DNA of 64,000 bases, taken from contig NZ_JAJEPR010000007.1 in assembly GCF_020686945.1 (NCBI RefSeq), positions 62,001-126,000 of the forward strand. Reading direction: 5' to 3'. Below, in pieces: positions 55,415-63,148 of the stretch; the first letter of the stretch is position 1; each line of letters opens with the position of its first letter. A program made the position numbers and the translations under genes. This stretch comes from Limivivens faecihominis (lineage in GTDB: Bacteria > Bacillota > Clostridia > Lachnospirales > Lachnospiraceae). The notes under the pieces were generated by a model, which saw nothing but the letters and a program-made list of their open reading frames with translations, searched no databases and was not told the origin of the DNA.

Positions 55415-57508
55415 CTACTGATTTGCCAGATATACATCTGCATACTGAACGCCGAAATTCGTGGCGTCCGTATGACTATTCATATAAATATCCACATGTC
55501 CGTAAGGGGTTCCGCGGTCCTCCACGGTATAGATGAGGCCGCCGATCACCAGCTTGGTGCCAAAAGGCACGCCAGCCATGGCCACTGTACGTCCCTGTAC
55601 CGGAACCGTGCCGCCCGCCGTCGCTCCGCCGGACCATTTGCCGCAGCAGATCGGGCAGCTGCAGTATGCGGTGAGCTTGAATCTGCCCAGATAATTGCCG
55701 GAATCGCCGGCTTTCGCCTTGGTGTAGGCCACACCTTTGGCCGCGTTGTCATTGACCTGCTCGATCTTATCCGAATCGCTGTCGGAGATGATCCGGGTCG
55801 CCCAGACTGCATGAGCCGTATCCACCACAGAGCAGATGATACCCTGATTGCTGTTGGCCGCCTCAATGGTCTTTCCGTCGCCCATGTACATGACAACGTG
55901 ATAAACGGCTCCATCCTTCGCATAGAAGATCAGGTCGCCGGGCTTCGCCTCGGAAACCGGGATCTGCATGCCATACTGGGCCTGGGTCTCTGCCACTCTG
56001 GGAATGCTGTAGCCGTAAGCAGAATAAATACTCTGGACAAAACCGGAGCAGTCCGCTCCCAGCGTCAGGCTGGTGCCGCCCCAGACATAGGGATTTCCGA
56101 TAAACTGGGAGGCATATTTCAGCATGGATTCCCGGATGGAATCGGAAATGCTTCCTTTTTTAATAGAAGTGATCGTATAATAGCAGGCCTTGTTTTCCTT
56201 CGCGGAAATCTTGAGATCCGCGTAAGAATAAGTGGACTCGCCATTTTCCAGGATCTGATTTTCCACGCCGTCTCCGGTGGAAAGGTACTCTCTCTTCACA
56301 AAGCCCCGGACATCGCCGGACTCCACAAAGATCCATTCACTGCCGGCATCCGCCAGTATGTAGCAGAGCGTATTCTGCTTCATGACGCCCACCACTCTGG
56401 CATCTTCTGTGCGTCCTTCACGGACATTTACGCCGTCTGTGGTACAGAGAGCATACTGTTTTCCGACCACAGTGCTGCGGACGGTGGTTTTCGTATAGGT
56501 GTAGGCACTGTTTTCCATCGGCTCCTTGGAAGCCGTGGCAACTGCCAGGTTCGTCTCCCCTTTTTCGGCAACGTAAGCGTCAGCCTCCGCTCCGGTCAGA
56601 AGATCCGGAATCCGCACGAAACCTCTGACCACACCGGACTCCACATAATACCAGGAAGGGTCCTGATCGTTGAGGACATAGCAGACACCGCCTTTTCCCA
56701 GGGTTCCCACCACATCGGAACCGGTACCTTTTCCTTCATAAATCTGAAGAGTTCCTACGTTGGCGATGGCGTAATCCTTTTCTACTGTGACAAAACGGAA
56801 GGACTCCTCAATGGCCGGAGGAATCACAATCTTCTGGAGGGCAATGAGTTGCTCGTTGGTAAGAGCCGGCTTATCCTGATTGTCCTCTTTTTTATCTTCA
56901 TCCTTTTTATCCGTATCTTTGGTATCATCCGTCTGGGGCTCTGTATCAGCCGTCGTCGGTTCTTCGGTATCCGGTTCTGTCACCGGTTCTGTGACTGGCT
57001 CCGTCACGGGTTCATCCGGATCCACCACCGGTGGAATATCCGTCGTCGGCTCTGTCGCCGGTTCGTCAGGATCGATCACAGGCGGCACCTCTGTATCCGG
57101 CTCTGTGGAAGGATCCACCACCGGCGGCACCTCTGTGGAGGGCTCACTGGTCCCCGGTTCTGTAGTCGGTTCGCTGCTGCCGGTACCTGGCTCTGTGGCG
57201 GGCTCGCTGCCTGGCTCCGTACCGGACGGATCTGTGGCAGGCTCCGTGCTGCCGGTGGCCGGTTCACTGGTTCCGGTATTTGGCTCCGTGGCCGGTTCGC
57301 TGCTGACCGGTTCCTGTGCGGCTGTTTCTGTCTCTGCTGCTGTCGCTAACCCTGTTGTCTCTGACGTCTCCGCATCTCCGCTTTCAAGCCCGGCCGCATG
57401 GACATGAGCCGTATGCTTTTCATTATGATCCATAGTGAAACCTGAGGGAGCTGTCACAGACAGGGCAATGGTCACTGCCAGCGTCTTGTATACCTTTTTT
57501 AACTTCAT
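55415..57508 (-). CDS. Secreted cell-wall hydrolase: SH3 domains, NlpC/P60 and 3D domain
   Basis: A 697-residue secreted protein. The signal segment (about 1-25) is followed by a roughly 150-residue linker of Thr-Glu-Pro and Val-Asp-Pro repeats (residues ~70-215). Next come two SH3b-like domains (QIYEGKGTGSDVVGTLGKGGVCYVL; GVNVREGRTEDARVVGVM). NlpC/P60 follows with catalytic Cys in GADCSGFVQSIY and His in VYHVVMYMGDG. A C-terminal 3D domain has FKLTAYCSCPICCGKWSGG, PFGTKLVIGG and EDRGTPYGHVDIYM. It likely cuts peptidoglycan stem peptides. GAGGAG precedes the ATG at 57508; the open frame continues upstream only because it reads through the tRNA-Arg gene. Confidence 0.93.
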   Translation of the reverse strand: MKLKKVYKTLAVTIALSVTAPSGFTMDHNEKHTAHVHAAGLESGDAETSETTGLATAAETETAAQEPVSSEPATEPNTGTSEPATGSTEPATDPSGTEPGSEPATEPGTGSSEPTTEPGTSEPSTEVPPVVDPSTEPDTEVPPVIDPDEPATEPTTDIPPVVDPDEPVTEPVTEPVTEPDTEEPTTADTEPQTDDTKDTDKKDEDKKEDNQDKPALTNEQLIALQKIVIPPAIEESFRFVTVEKDYAIANVGTLQIYEGKGTGSDVVGTLGKGGVCYVLNDQDPSWYYVESGVVRGFVRIPDLLTGAEADAYVAEKGETNLAVATASKEPMENSAYTYTKTTVRSTVVGKQYALCTTDGVNVREGRTEDARVVGVMKQNTLCYILADAGSEWIFVESGDVRGFVKREYLSTGDGVENQILENGESTYSYADLKISAKENKACYYTITSIKKGSISDSIRESMLKYASQFIGNPYVWGGTSLTLGADCSGFVQSIYSAYGYSIPRVAETQAQYGMQIPVSEAKPGDLIFYAKDGAVYHVVMYMGDGKTIEAANSNQGIICSVVDTAHAVWATRIISDSDSDKIEQVNDNAAKGVAYTKAKAGDSGNYLGRFKLTAYCSCPICCGKWSGGATAGGTVPVQGRTVAMAGVPFGTKLVIGGLIYTVEDRGTPYGHVDIYMNSHTDATNFGVQYADVYLANQ

Positions 57509-57538
57509 TGAAATCTCCTCATGTTTTCCTGCAAACAA

Positions 57539-57564
57539 AAATCCCCAGACTTCTGTCTGGGGAT
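57539..57564 (-). terminator. Terminator after tRNA-Arg
   Basis: ATCCCCAGAC pairs with GTCTGGGGAT around an AGAA loop and is followed by five T on the minus strand. It separates the tRNA from the hydrolase gene. Confidence 0.88.
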
Positions 57565-57566
57565 AC

Positions 57567-57640
57567 CGTGCGTTAGAGGATTCGAACCCCCGACCTTTTG
57601 GTCCGTAGCCAAACGCTCTATCCAGCTGAGCTAAACGCAC
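57567..57640 (-). tRNA. tRNA-Arg(ACG)
   Basis: On the minus strand acceptor GTGCGTT pairs with AACGCAC, with G discriminator and no encoded CCA. The D arm has GCTCAGCTGGATAGAGC. The anticodon loop CTACGGA gives ACG (codon CGT, read as inosine). The T arm has GGTTCGAATCC. It has its own promoter and terminator. Confidence 0.95.
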
Positions 57641-57684
57641 ATCTTTTTTCTTTTCGTTCCGGTGTCTCGCTCGGAACAATGAAG

Positions 57685-57713
57685 ATTATATCTCACTACC
57701 CAGTTCTTGTCAA
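57685..57713 (-). promoter_or_regulatory. Promoter of tRNA-Arg
   Basis: A perfect consensus on the minus strand: -35 TTGACA (57708-57713), 17 bases, -10 TATAAT (57685-57690). Confidence 0.92.
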
Positions 57714-57796
57714 CACTTTTTTTGAAATTTTTTAAATTTTTTGAATTATTCAGAGCCAAATCGAGATGGCCCTGAATAATTCTTCCGCGCAAAAGT

Positions 57797-57858
57797 CCTG
57801 TCCAGCGGCTATGCATTCTGGCAAGCTTGCTTGCCAAGATGCATAGCCGTTGGACAGG
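57797..57858. repeat. 62-bp near-perfect hairpin with 30-bp arms
   Basis: Arms 57797-57826 and 57829-57858 pair over 30 bp with three mismatches around a 2-base TT loop (outer CCTGTCCA/TGGACAGG, inner GGCAAGC/GCTTGCC). No T-run follows on either side. It lies between YitT and the tRNA-Arg promoter and is of the same long-hairpin kind as 691-753. Confidence 0.75.
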
Positions 57859-57960
57859 ATGCCTCACCCGGTTCCGATTATATCATCTTCCTGCCGCCCG
57901 CCGCAACCTCAAAACCCCTTATTTTTTTCTTATGCAAGAACTTTTACAATCTGGTTACAA

Positions 57961-58848
57961 CTATCGATTATTTGCTTCCTCCACCTGGGCCACGCGGGTC
58001 ACATGAAAGCCCTCACCCAGCACCTCGTTGGATTCCAGAATAATCATGAAGGACTTGTCGTCGATCTCCTTCACCGCCTGCTCGACCAGATACATCTCCT
58101 TATTGTTGCAGGCGCACATAACCACCTGCTTATCCTCCTGCCGGTAGCCGCCGCTGGCATGAAGAATCGTCGTGCCACGGCCGGTCCGCTCGTCGATGAT
58201 CTCCGTGACTGCCTTTCCCTGCTCCGTGACAATGAGAGCAAGCTTACCGGAATTGATGCCGTACATTGTCTTATCCACCACCAGTGACAGGAGCGAATTG
58301 ATGATCAGACCGTAGATCATTCCATCCACATCCTGGAAAATCACGCCGCCTAAGAGCACCACAAGAAAATCCATGGCAAAAATAATTTTTCCCAGGGAAA
58401 GATGAGGCTTCACCGCTTTTAAGGACATGCTGATGAAATCAGCGCCTCCCGTGGAGGAATTTCTCATATAAATCAGCGCATAACCGATTCCCGAAAGCAC
58501 GCCCGTGCAGAGCGCCGAGAGCATACGGTCCCCCTGATAGACCGGAAGAAGCGGCGCGATGACATCCACGCAGACGGAAGAGATCACCATACACCGGAGA
58601 GATCTTAAGAAAAAGCTTTTTCCCAGCACCCGGAAACAGAGAATCGTCACCGGTATATTCAAAAGGATCGTCGTCACACCGATCGGCAGCCCGAAAAGCC
58701 GGTAAATGATCATAGCCAGCCCCGAAAAGCCCGACATCGGAAACTTCGCCTCCAGCGCAAAGTTATAAAGTCCCAGCGCGATCAGCATGCTCCCCAGCAC
58801 CTCCGCCAGGATATCGACCGCTATCTTCTTCCATTTTTCGTTCTGCAT
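57961..58848 (-). CDS. YitT family membrane protein
   Basis: A 295-residue protein. Five or six membrane segments fill residues 1-185 (SMLIALGLYNFALEAKFPMSGFSGLAMIIYRLFGLPIGVTTILLNIP; ALCTGVLSGIGYALIYMRNSSTGGADFISM). A C-terminal DUF2179 domain follows (SGKLALIVTEQGKAVTEIIDERTGRGTTILHASGGYRQEDKQVVMCACNNKEMYLVEQAVKEID). The STGGADF motif is typical. Function of the family is unknown. GAGGATG precedes the ATG. It has its own promoter inside the end of the response-regulator gene and a structured leader. Confidence 0.92.
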   Translation of the reverse strand: MQNEKWKKIAVDILAEVLGSMLIALGLYNFALEAKFPMSGFSGLAMIIYRLFGLPIGVTTILLNIPVTILCFRVLGKSFFLRSLRCMVISSVCVDVIAPLLPVYQGDRMLSALCTGVLSGIGYALIYMRNSSTGGADFISMSLKAVKPHLSLGKIIFAMDFLVVLLGGVIFQDVDGMIYGLIINSLLSLVVDKTMYGINSGKLALIVTEQGKAVTEIIDERTGRGTTILHASGGYRQEDKQVVMCACNNKEMYLVEQAVKEIDDKSFMIILESNEVLGEGFHVTRVAQVEEANNR

Positions 58849-58908
58849 CTTTTACATCCTCCCAAAGCCTGTTCCTACGAAAAGAGGTTTCTTCTATTTA
58901 TTAAGAAG

Positions 58909-59004
58909 AAAGAGCGACTACAAATACTGATTTTTCCAATCATTATCCGCAATCGCTCTTGTTCTTATGTGTTTAGTATAGCACTTCGAGGGGAGTTCCG
59001 TCAA
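58909..59004 (-). promoter_or_regulatory. Promoter and structured leader of the yitT-type gene
   Basis: On the minus strand -35 TTGACG (58999-59004, within the response-regulator stop region) and -10 TATACT (58975-58980) are 18 bases apart. The leader contains AAGAGCGA/TCGCTCTT closing around TGATT/AATCA, followed by a pyrimidine run. TTTCTTCT can then pair downstream with AGAAGAAA. It could be an attenuator or the terminator of the upstream operon. Confidence 0.5.
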
Positions 59005-59795
59005 TCCATCCTGTTCATCTGATATTTTTTTCGGAAAGCCAGAGGAGTAATCCCTTCGATACTTTTAAACACCGCGATAAAATATTTATCACTCTGATAT
59101 CCGATCTCCTCATAAATTTCGCAGACACGCATATCCGTATGAAGCAGCAGACGTTTTGCTTCCTTCATCCTCGCGCAGGTAATATATTCCATCACAGTCA
59201 TCCCTGCTTCCTGCTTAAAAAGCGTAGAAAGATAGGATTTGCTTACATGTAGATATTCCGCCAGGGAAGCCAGGGTTGTTCCTTCTTTCAAATGTTCCTT
59301 TATGTAAGTCTGTGCCTGAAATACCAGCTCACTTTTCCCGTGATACTCCTGTTGATCCAGCAGTTCCGGATGCTCCGTCATCAGCTTCTTTACCTGCTCC
59401 ACTTTTTCTGCTTCGTCCAGCTTCTGAACCGCTGCCTGAGTTTCTTTCAAAATATCCTCTACACTGAATGGCTTTAAAATATAATTTTGAATACCATATG
59501 GAATCAGGGACTTTATTGCCTGAAAATCGGCGATGGCCGTCAGAACAATGATTGGCATCGTATACTGACGGGCACGGATTTCTTTTACCAGCGCAATCCC
59601 ATCCATTTCCGGCATCCTGAGATCCGTAATGATCATATCCGGATGAGCCATTTCGATGACATCCAGCGCCTCTTTTCCATTTTCCGCTGTCAATACCTCC
59701 GACAGTCTGTTCAAAGTACAGGCAAGTACATTTTTCATTCCATACAGAATATTTTTTTCATCTTCCACCAGTAATAAAGAATATTCTTTACTCAT
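59001..59795 (-). CDS. Response regulator with AraC-type output domain (YesN-like)
   Basis: A 264-residue regulator. The receiver domain (about 4-120) has LLLVEDEKN, phospho-acceptor Asp in DMIITDLRMPEMDG, Thr in PIIVLTA and Lys in YILKPF. The C-terminal AraC helix-turn-helix pair (about 165-260) has TLASLAEYLHVSKSYLSTLFKQEAGMTVMEYITCARMKEAKRLL and EIYEEIGYQSDKYFIAVFKSIEGITPLAFRKKY. Its ATG overlaps the GH43 stop (ATGA), so it belongs to the xyloside operon and probably controls it. No sensor kinase lies within the window; it may be beyond the right edge. Start 59795 follows GGAGGAAG. Confidence 0.92.
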   Translation of the reverse strand: MSKEYSLLLVEDEKNILYGMKNVLACTLNRLSEVLTAENGKEALDVIEMAHPDMIITDLRMPEMDGIALVKEIRARQYTMPIIVLTAIADFQAIKSLIPYGIQNYILKPFSVEDILKETQAAVQKLDEAEKVEQVKKLMTEHPELLDQQEYHGKSELVFQAQTYIKEHLKEGTTLASLAEYLHVSKSYLSTLFKQEAGMTVMEYITCARMKEAKRLLLHTDMRVCEIYEEIGYQSDKYFIAVFKSIEGITPLAFRKKYQMNRMD

Positions 59796-61351
59796 ACTTC
59801 CTCCGGACAATACTCCATAAAAGCAAAATCAGCCTTCGCTGACCGATACAGCATATCATGGCAGCCAATTCCCACCATAGCGCCCGTATAAGCCCCTTCT
59901 TCCGGATATTCATCGGATATTTTTGACGCATCCCAGACGCCGCCTACATTATACCAGACTTTTCGATCATAAGAAAATGAAAAACTTCCCTCTGTATTTT
60001 TCACCCGCACTTTCAAATAGACAAGCCCATTCCCGGAAAGTCTCTGTGTCCCCTGATAACTGGCTTTTCCATGATCCATTATCATGCAGTCAATGATCCT
60101 TTTTCCCTCTGTATCGGTAGTGATTCTCAGGTAATAGAAATCACATTCATCATAAAAATACAGAATTCCTGCCATCTGTCGCTCTGAGATCGGTGAAAAT
60201 TCCATAGCTGTCTCAAAAGAAAAGCAAAAATCTTCCTGTCTTCTCATAAGAAGAGTCTGCTCAAACCGGGAATTAGGCGAATCCTTTCCGACGAGACGAA
60301 GCCAGCCGGGTCTTGCAGTAAGAGAGGCCGCTTCCTTCAATGGAATCCGTAGAGAATGAAACTCAGGAAGAACCATTTCCTGTGTAAATACATACTCTTT
60401 TTTTTCCGGCTTCCGGTGCTCTACCTCCCAGGAAACCTCTATCTCCTCGCTCGGCTCCGGTCCATTAACCACATAAGGCCAATCGTTTTTCCATGTTACC
60501 TTCTGAATTGCTGTCTCTCTTCCCAAAATACAACGCCGGTAAGGTGGCAAGGGGCGACCAGTCAGATGAACCAGATACCACTCACCATTTTCTGTGGAGA
60601 CAAGATCTGCATGGCCCGCTTTCTGCAACGGAAGATCTAGGCGATTTCTTGCTGTCAAAAGAGGATTATCCGGTGCCCCCTCATAAGGTCCATCCACGTT
60701 TCTGGCTCTTGCCACGGTTTCTGCATGGCCATACTCTGTTCCGCCTTCCGCTGTCAGAAGATAATAATATCCGTCCTTCTTATAAATATGAGGTCCTTCC
60801 GGTACAGAAATTCCACTGCCACCCCATATTTCTTTCATTTCTCCTGTCAGACATTTTTTCCCCGGATCATACTCCTGCAGCATAATACGCTGAATACGGC
60901 CGTCTCGATAATGCCGCATAATACTTGACACCCATTTTCTTCCATCGTCATCATGAAACATGGATGGATCAAAACCTGCGCTGTGAAGGTAAACCGGCTC
61001 TGACCATTCTCCATAAATATCCGGCGTTGTCACGAGATAATTATGACAATCCATAAACTCGTACCAGTGGGTTCGCACATTGGTATAGATCAGATAAAAC
61101 ATTTTTCCATCGTAAGAAAGGCAGGGAGCAAAGACACCTCCCGAGGCATCATTTCCTTTCATATCCAGCTGCGAAACCTTCGTCAGCGCCCGGTTGATCA
61201 GCTCCCAGTTCTGAAGATCTTTTGAATGATAAATGCATACCCCAGGAAACCATTCAAAAGTGGACGTTGCTAGATAATAATCATCCCCCACACGGATAAT
61301 AGACGGGTCCGGATGAAATCCGGGTAAAATTGGATTTTTTATTGTTCCCAT
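59792..61351 (-). CDS. GH43 beta-xylosidase / arabinofuranosidase (subfamily 11-like)
   Basis: A 519-residue cytoplasmic enzyme. The five-bladed propeller begins NPILPGFHPDPSIIRVGDDYYLATSTFEWFPGV (catalytic base Asp in HPDPS). GFDPSMFHDDDGRKWV holds the pKa-modulating Asp, and the acid Glu is in VPEGPHIYKKDGYYYL. A C-terminal beta-sandwich (about 330-515) matches the usual partner domain of this subfamily. It would cut xylooligosaccharides imported by the upstream transporter. It starts 15 bp after the permease stop and overlaps the response regulator by 4 bases. Confidence 0.95.
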   Translation of the reverse strand: MGTIKNPILPGFHPDPSIIRVGDDYYLATSTFEWFPGVCIYHSKDLQNWELINRALTKVSQLDMKGNDASGGVFAPCLSYDGKMFYLIYTNVRTHWYEFMDCHNYLVTTPDIYGEWSEPVYLHSAGFDPSMFHDDDGRKWVSSIMRHYRDGRIQRIMLQEYDPGKKCLTGEMKEIWGGSGISVPEGPHIYKKDGYYYLLTAEGGTEYGHAETVARARNVDGPYEGAPDNPLLTARNRLDLPLQKAGHADLVSTENGEWYLVHLTGRPLPPYRRCILGRETAIQKVTWKNDWPYVVNGPEPSEEIEVSWEVEHRKPEKKEYVFTQEMVLPEFHSLRIPLKEAASLTARPGWLRLVGKDSPNSRFEQTLLMRRQEDFCFSFETAMEFSPISERQMAGILYFYDECDFYYLRITTDTEGKRIIDCMIMDHGKASYQGTQRLSGNGLVYLKVRVKNTEGSFSFSYDRKVWYNVGGVWDASKISDEYPEEGAYTGAMVGIGCHDMLYRSAKADFAFMEYCPEEV

Positions 61352-61365
61352 ATAATTCTCCCCCT

Positions 61366-62187
61366 TTAGCTTTTTACTGCACCAGTCACCATACCTGCCT
61401 GTATTCTTCCAGACATAGCAATATAGATAGCAATGATTGGAAGAGCAGAAAGGACAAGTGCCGCACTCATAGCAGCATAGTTTGTGTTATATGTTCCTTT
61501 CAGAGATAATAATCCCACGGGCAATGTTTTATAATCTGGATTAGTGATCAGAATATTTGCAAAAATAAATTCATTCCAGATACCAATCGCTGTCAGGATC
61601 GTACTTGTGGAAATAACGGGTTTTGCCAGAGGCAGAAAAATTCGTACAAACATTTGAATAATACTACAGCCATCTATCGTTGCCGCTTCCTCCAGTTCTT
61701 TCGGAAGCTGCTGATAATGGCCATAAGTCAGGAAAACAGCCATCGGAATAGAGGAAGCCACATAGGGAAACAATAGAGCTATCAGATGATCCACCCAGCC
61801 CAGGCGATTCATAATGGAATAGAGCGGAATCAGGGTACAGTGTACCGGAATCATCATTCCCGCAAAAAAAAGACTTACCAGAAGATTTCCCCCTTTAAAC
61901 GGGAAACGAGCTACCATAAAAGAAAACGCACAACTTATCAGGATTACAATAACAATCGTTAAAACTGTAATAAAAACACTGTTCAGCATATAACCCTGAA
62001 TGCCTTCCTGCCAGGCCGTCACATAGTTATAAAACCTCGGCTCTTTCGGTAAGGACCATGGATCCACAAAGAAGGAAACATTATCTTTCAATGAAGATAA
62101 AATCATCCAGATCAATGGATAAATCGTAATAACTGCCTGCAGGGCAAGAATTACATAAATGCAGGCCATTTTTATCTTTTTGTTCAT
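61366..62187 (-). CDS. Carbohydrate ABC permease, MalG type (xyloside operon)
   Basis: A 273-residue permease with six segments. The start KIKMACIYVILALQAVITIYPLIWMILSSLK is typical, and the EAA loop is EEAATIDGCSIIQMFVRIFLPLAKP (about 165-190). The end is GRIQAGMVTGAVKS, the usual C-terminus. It pairs with the MalF-type permease 13 bp upstream to import xylooligosaccharides or similar for GH43. No ATPase is encoded in this operon within the window, so it probably uses a shared MsmK-type ATPase, perhaps the UgpC-like one at 46 kb. Confidence 0.92.
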   Translation of the reverse strand: MNKKIKMACIYVILALQAVITIYPLIWMILSSLKDNVSFFVDPWSLPKEPRFYNYVTAWQEGIQGYMLNSVFITVLTIVIVILISCAFSFMVARFPFKGGNLLVSLFFAGMMIPVHCTLIPLYSIMNRLGWVDHLIALLFPYVASSIPMAVFLTYGHYQQLPKELEEAATIDGCSIIQMFVRIFLPLAKPVISTSTILTAIGIWNEFIFANILITNPDYKTLPVGLLSLKGTYNTNYAAMSAALVLSALPIIAIYIAMSGRIQAGMVTGAVKS

Positions 62188-62200
62188 CTCGATACCCCCA

Positions 62201-63070
62201 TCAGTCTTCCTTATTTTTCAGTATAATGTTATACAGGGAAATGAAAAATACACCAAGGAAAAGCAATACGACCGCAACTGCGTTTCCATAACCGTAACGC
62301 ATGGAATTAAATGCTGTTCGCAGCACATAGGTTGCCAGCACTTCACTGGATGAGTTCGGACCGCCACCGGTCATGATGTAGACCAGATCAAAATACTTCA
62401 GAGAGTTTACCGTTGCCAGAATCAGTGTCAGACGGATGACAGGCCAGATCAAAGGCAGCTGAATCTTTGTGAAAAGCTGAAAGCTTTTTGCTCCGTCCAG
62501 CATTGCAGACTCCATGATATCCTCTGAGACATTATGAAGCGCCGTATAATAGATTAAAATATAGTTACCGATAAACTGCCAGATTACAACTGCGATGACA
62601 CAGCCCAGAGAAGATTTCGGATCACCGAGCCATAAGGGCTGTGCACTGCTTCCAACAAAATTCAGAATACCATTCAGAAGACCAAAGTTTGGATCAAAGA
62701 TCTGCCCCCACAAAATACCAATGAGGGAAGAAGATAATATAACAGGAAGGAAGAAAGCCGTTCTGAAAAAATTTCTTCCTTTTAATTTTCGATTGTACAA
62801 AATAACTGCAAAAAACATTCCAATAGGAAGCTGGAACAAAACACACCAGAATGCCATTTCCAGTGAATGTTTCAAAGATTTCCACACAATTTCATCATGT
62901 AAAAGCTCTTTGTAATTATCAAGCCCAATAAATACTTTAGCTGTGATTCCATCCCAACTGTAAAAACTGTCTTTCACCGCCATTCCTACCGGAACAATGA
63001 TTGCTGCACAAAACCACAGGACTGCCGGAAGAACAAAAAGGCATCGGATCGCCGGACTCACTTTTCTCAT
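62201..63070 (-). CDS. Carbohydrate ABC permease, MalF type (xyloside operon)
   Basis: A 289-residue permease with six segments. LFVLPAVLWFCAAIIVPVGMAVKDSFYSWDG comes at the start, the EAA loop is MESAMLDGAKSFQLFTKIQLPLIWP, and KYFDLVYIMTGGGPNSSSEVLATYVLRTAF is the family sequence before the last segment. It forms the channel with the MalG-type protein. The start at 63070 is the first Met, with GAGGGGTG before it. The binding-protein gene lies 78 bp upstream, separated by a hairpin. Confidence 0.92.
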   Translation of the reverse strand: MRKVSPAIRCLFVLPAVLWFCAAIIVPVGMAVKDSFYSWDGITAKVFIGLDNYKELLHDEIVWKSLKHSLEMAFWCVLFQLPIGMFFAVILYNRKLKGRNFFRTAFFLPVILSSSLIGILWGQIFDPNFGLLNGILNFVGSSAQPLWLGDPKSSLGCVIAVVIWQFIGNYILIYYTALHNVSEDIMESAMLDGAKSFQLFTKIQLPLIWPVIRLTLILATVNSLKYFDLVYIMTGGGPNSSSEVLATYVLRTAFNSMRYGYGNAVAVVLLFLGVFFISLYNIILKNKED

Positions 63071-63090
63071 ATAAACACACCCCTCAAAAG

Positions 63091-63129
63091 ATTCTTATAA
63101 TCAGAAGCGGCCATTTTCATGACCGCCCT
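63091..63129 (-). promoter_or_regulatory. Intercistronic hairpin after the binding-protein gene
   Basis: CGGTCAT pairs with ATGGCCG (one G-U) around GAAA, with outer CAGA/TCTG. There is no T-run. Such hairpins after binding-protein genes often raise binding protein over permease levels. Confidence 0.55.
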
Positions 63130-63148
63130 CTGATCCTTTTTCATTGTA

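Noticed and set aside
55472..57349. 625-residue plus-strand frame with Arg/Gly repeats
   Set aside because: It is antisense to the cell-wall hydrolase gene; its repeats mirror the Thr-Glu-Pro linker.
57509..57679. Longer N-terminus of the NlpC/P60-3D protein
   Set aside because: The frame is open but runs through the tRNA-Arg gene and its terminator; the signal peptide and ribosome-binding site set the start at 57508.
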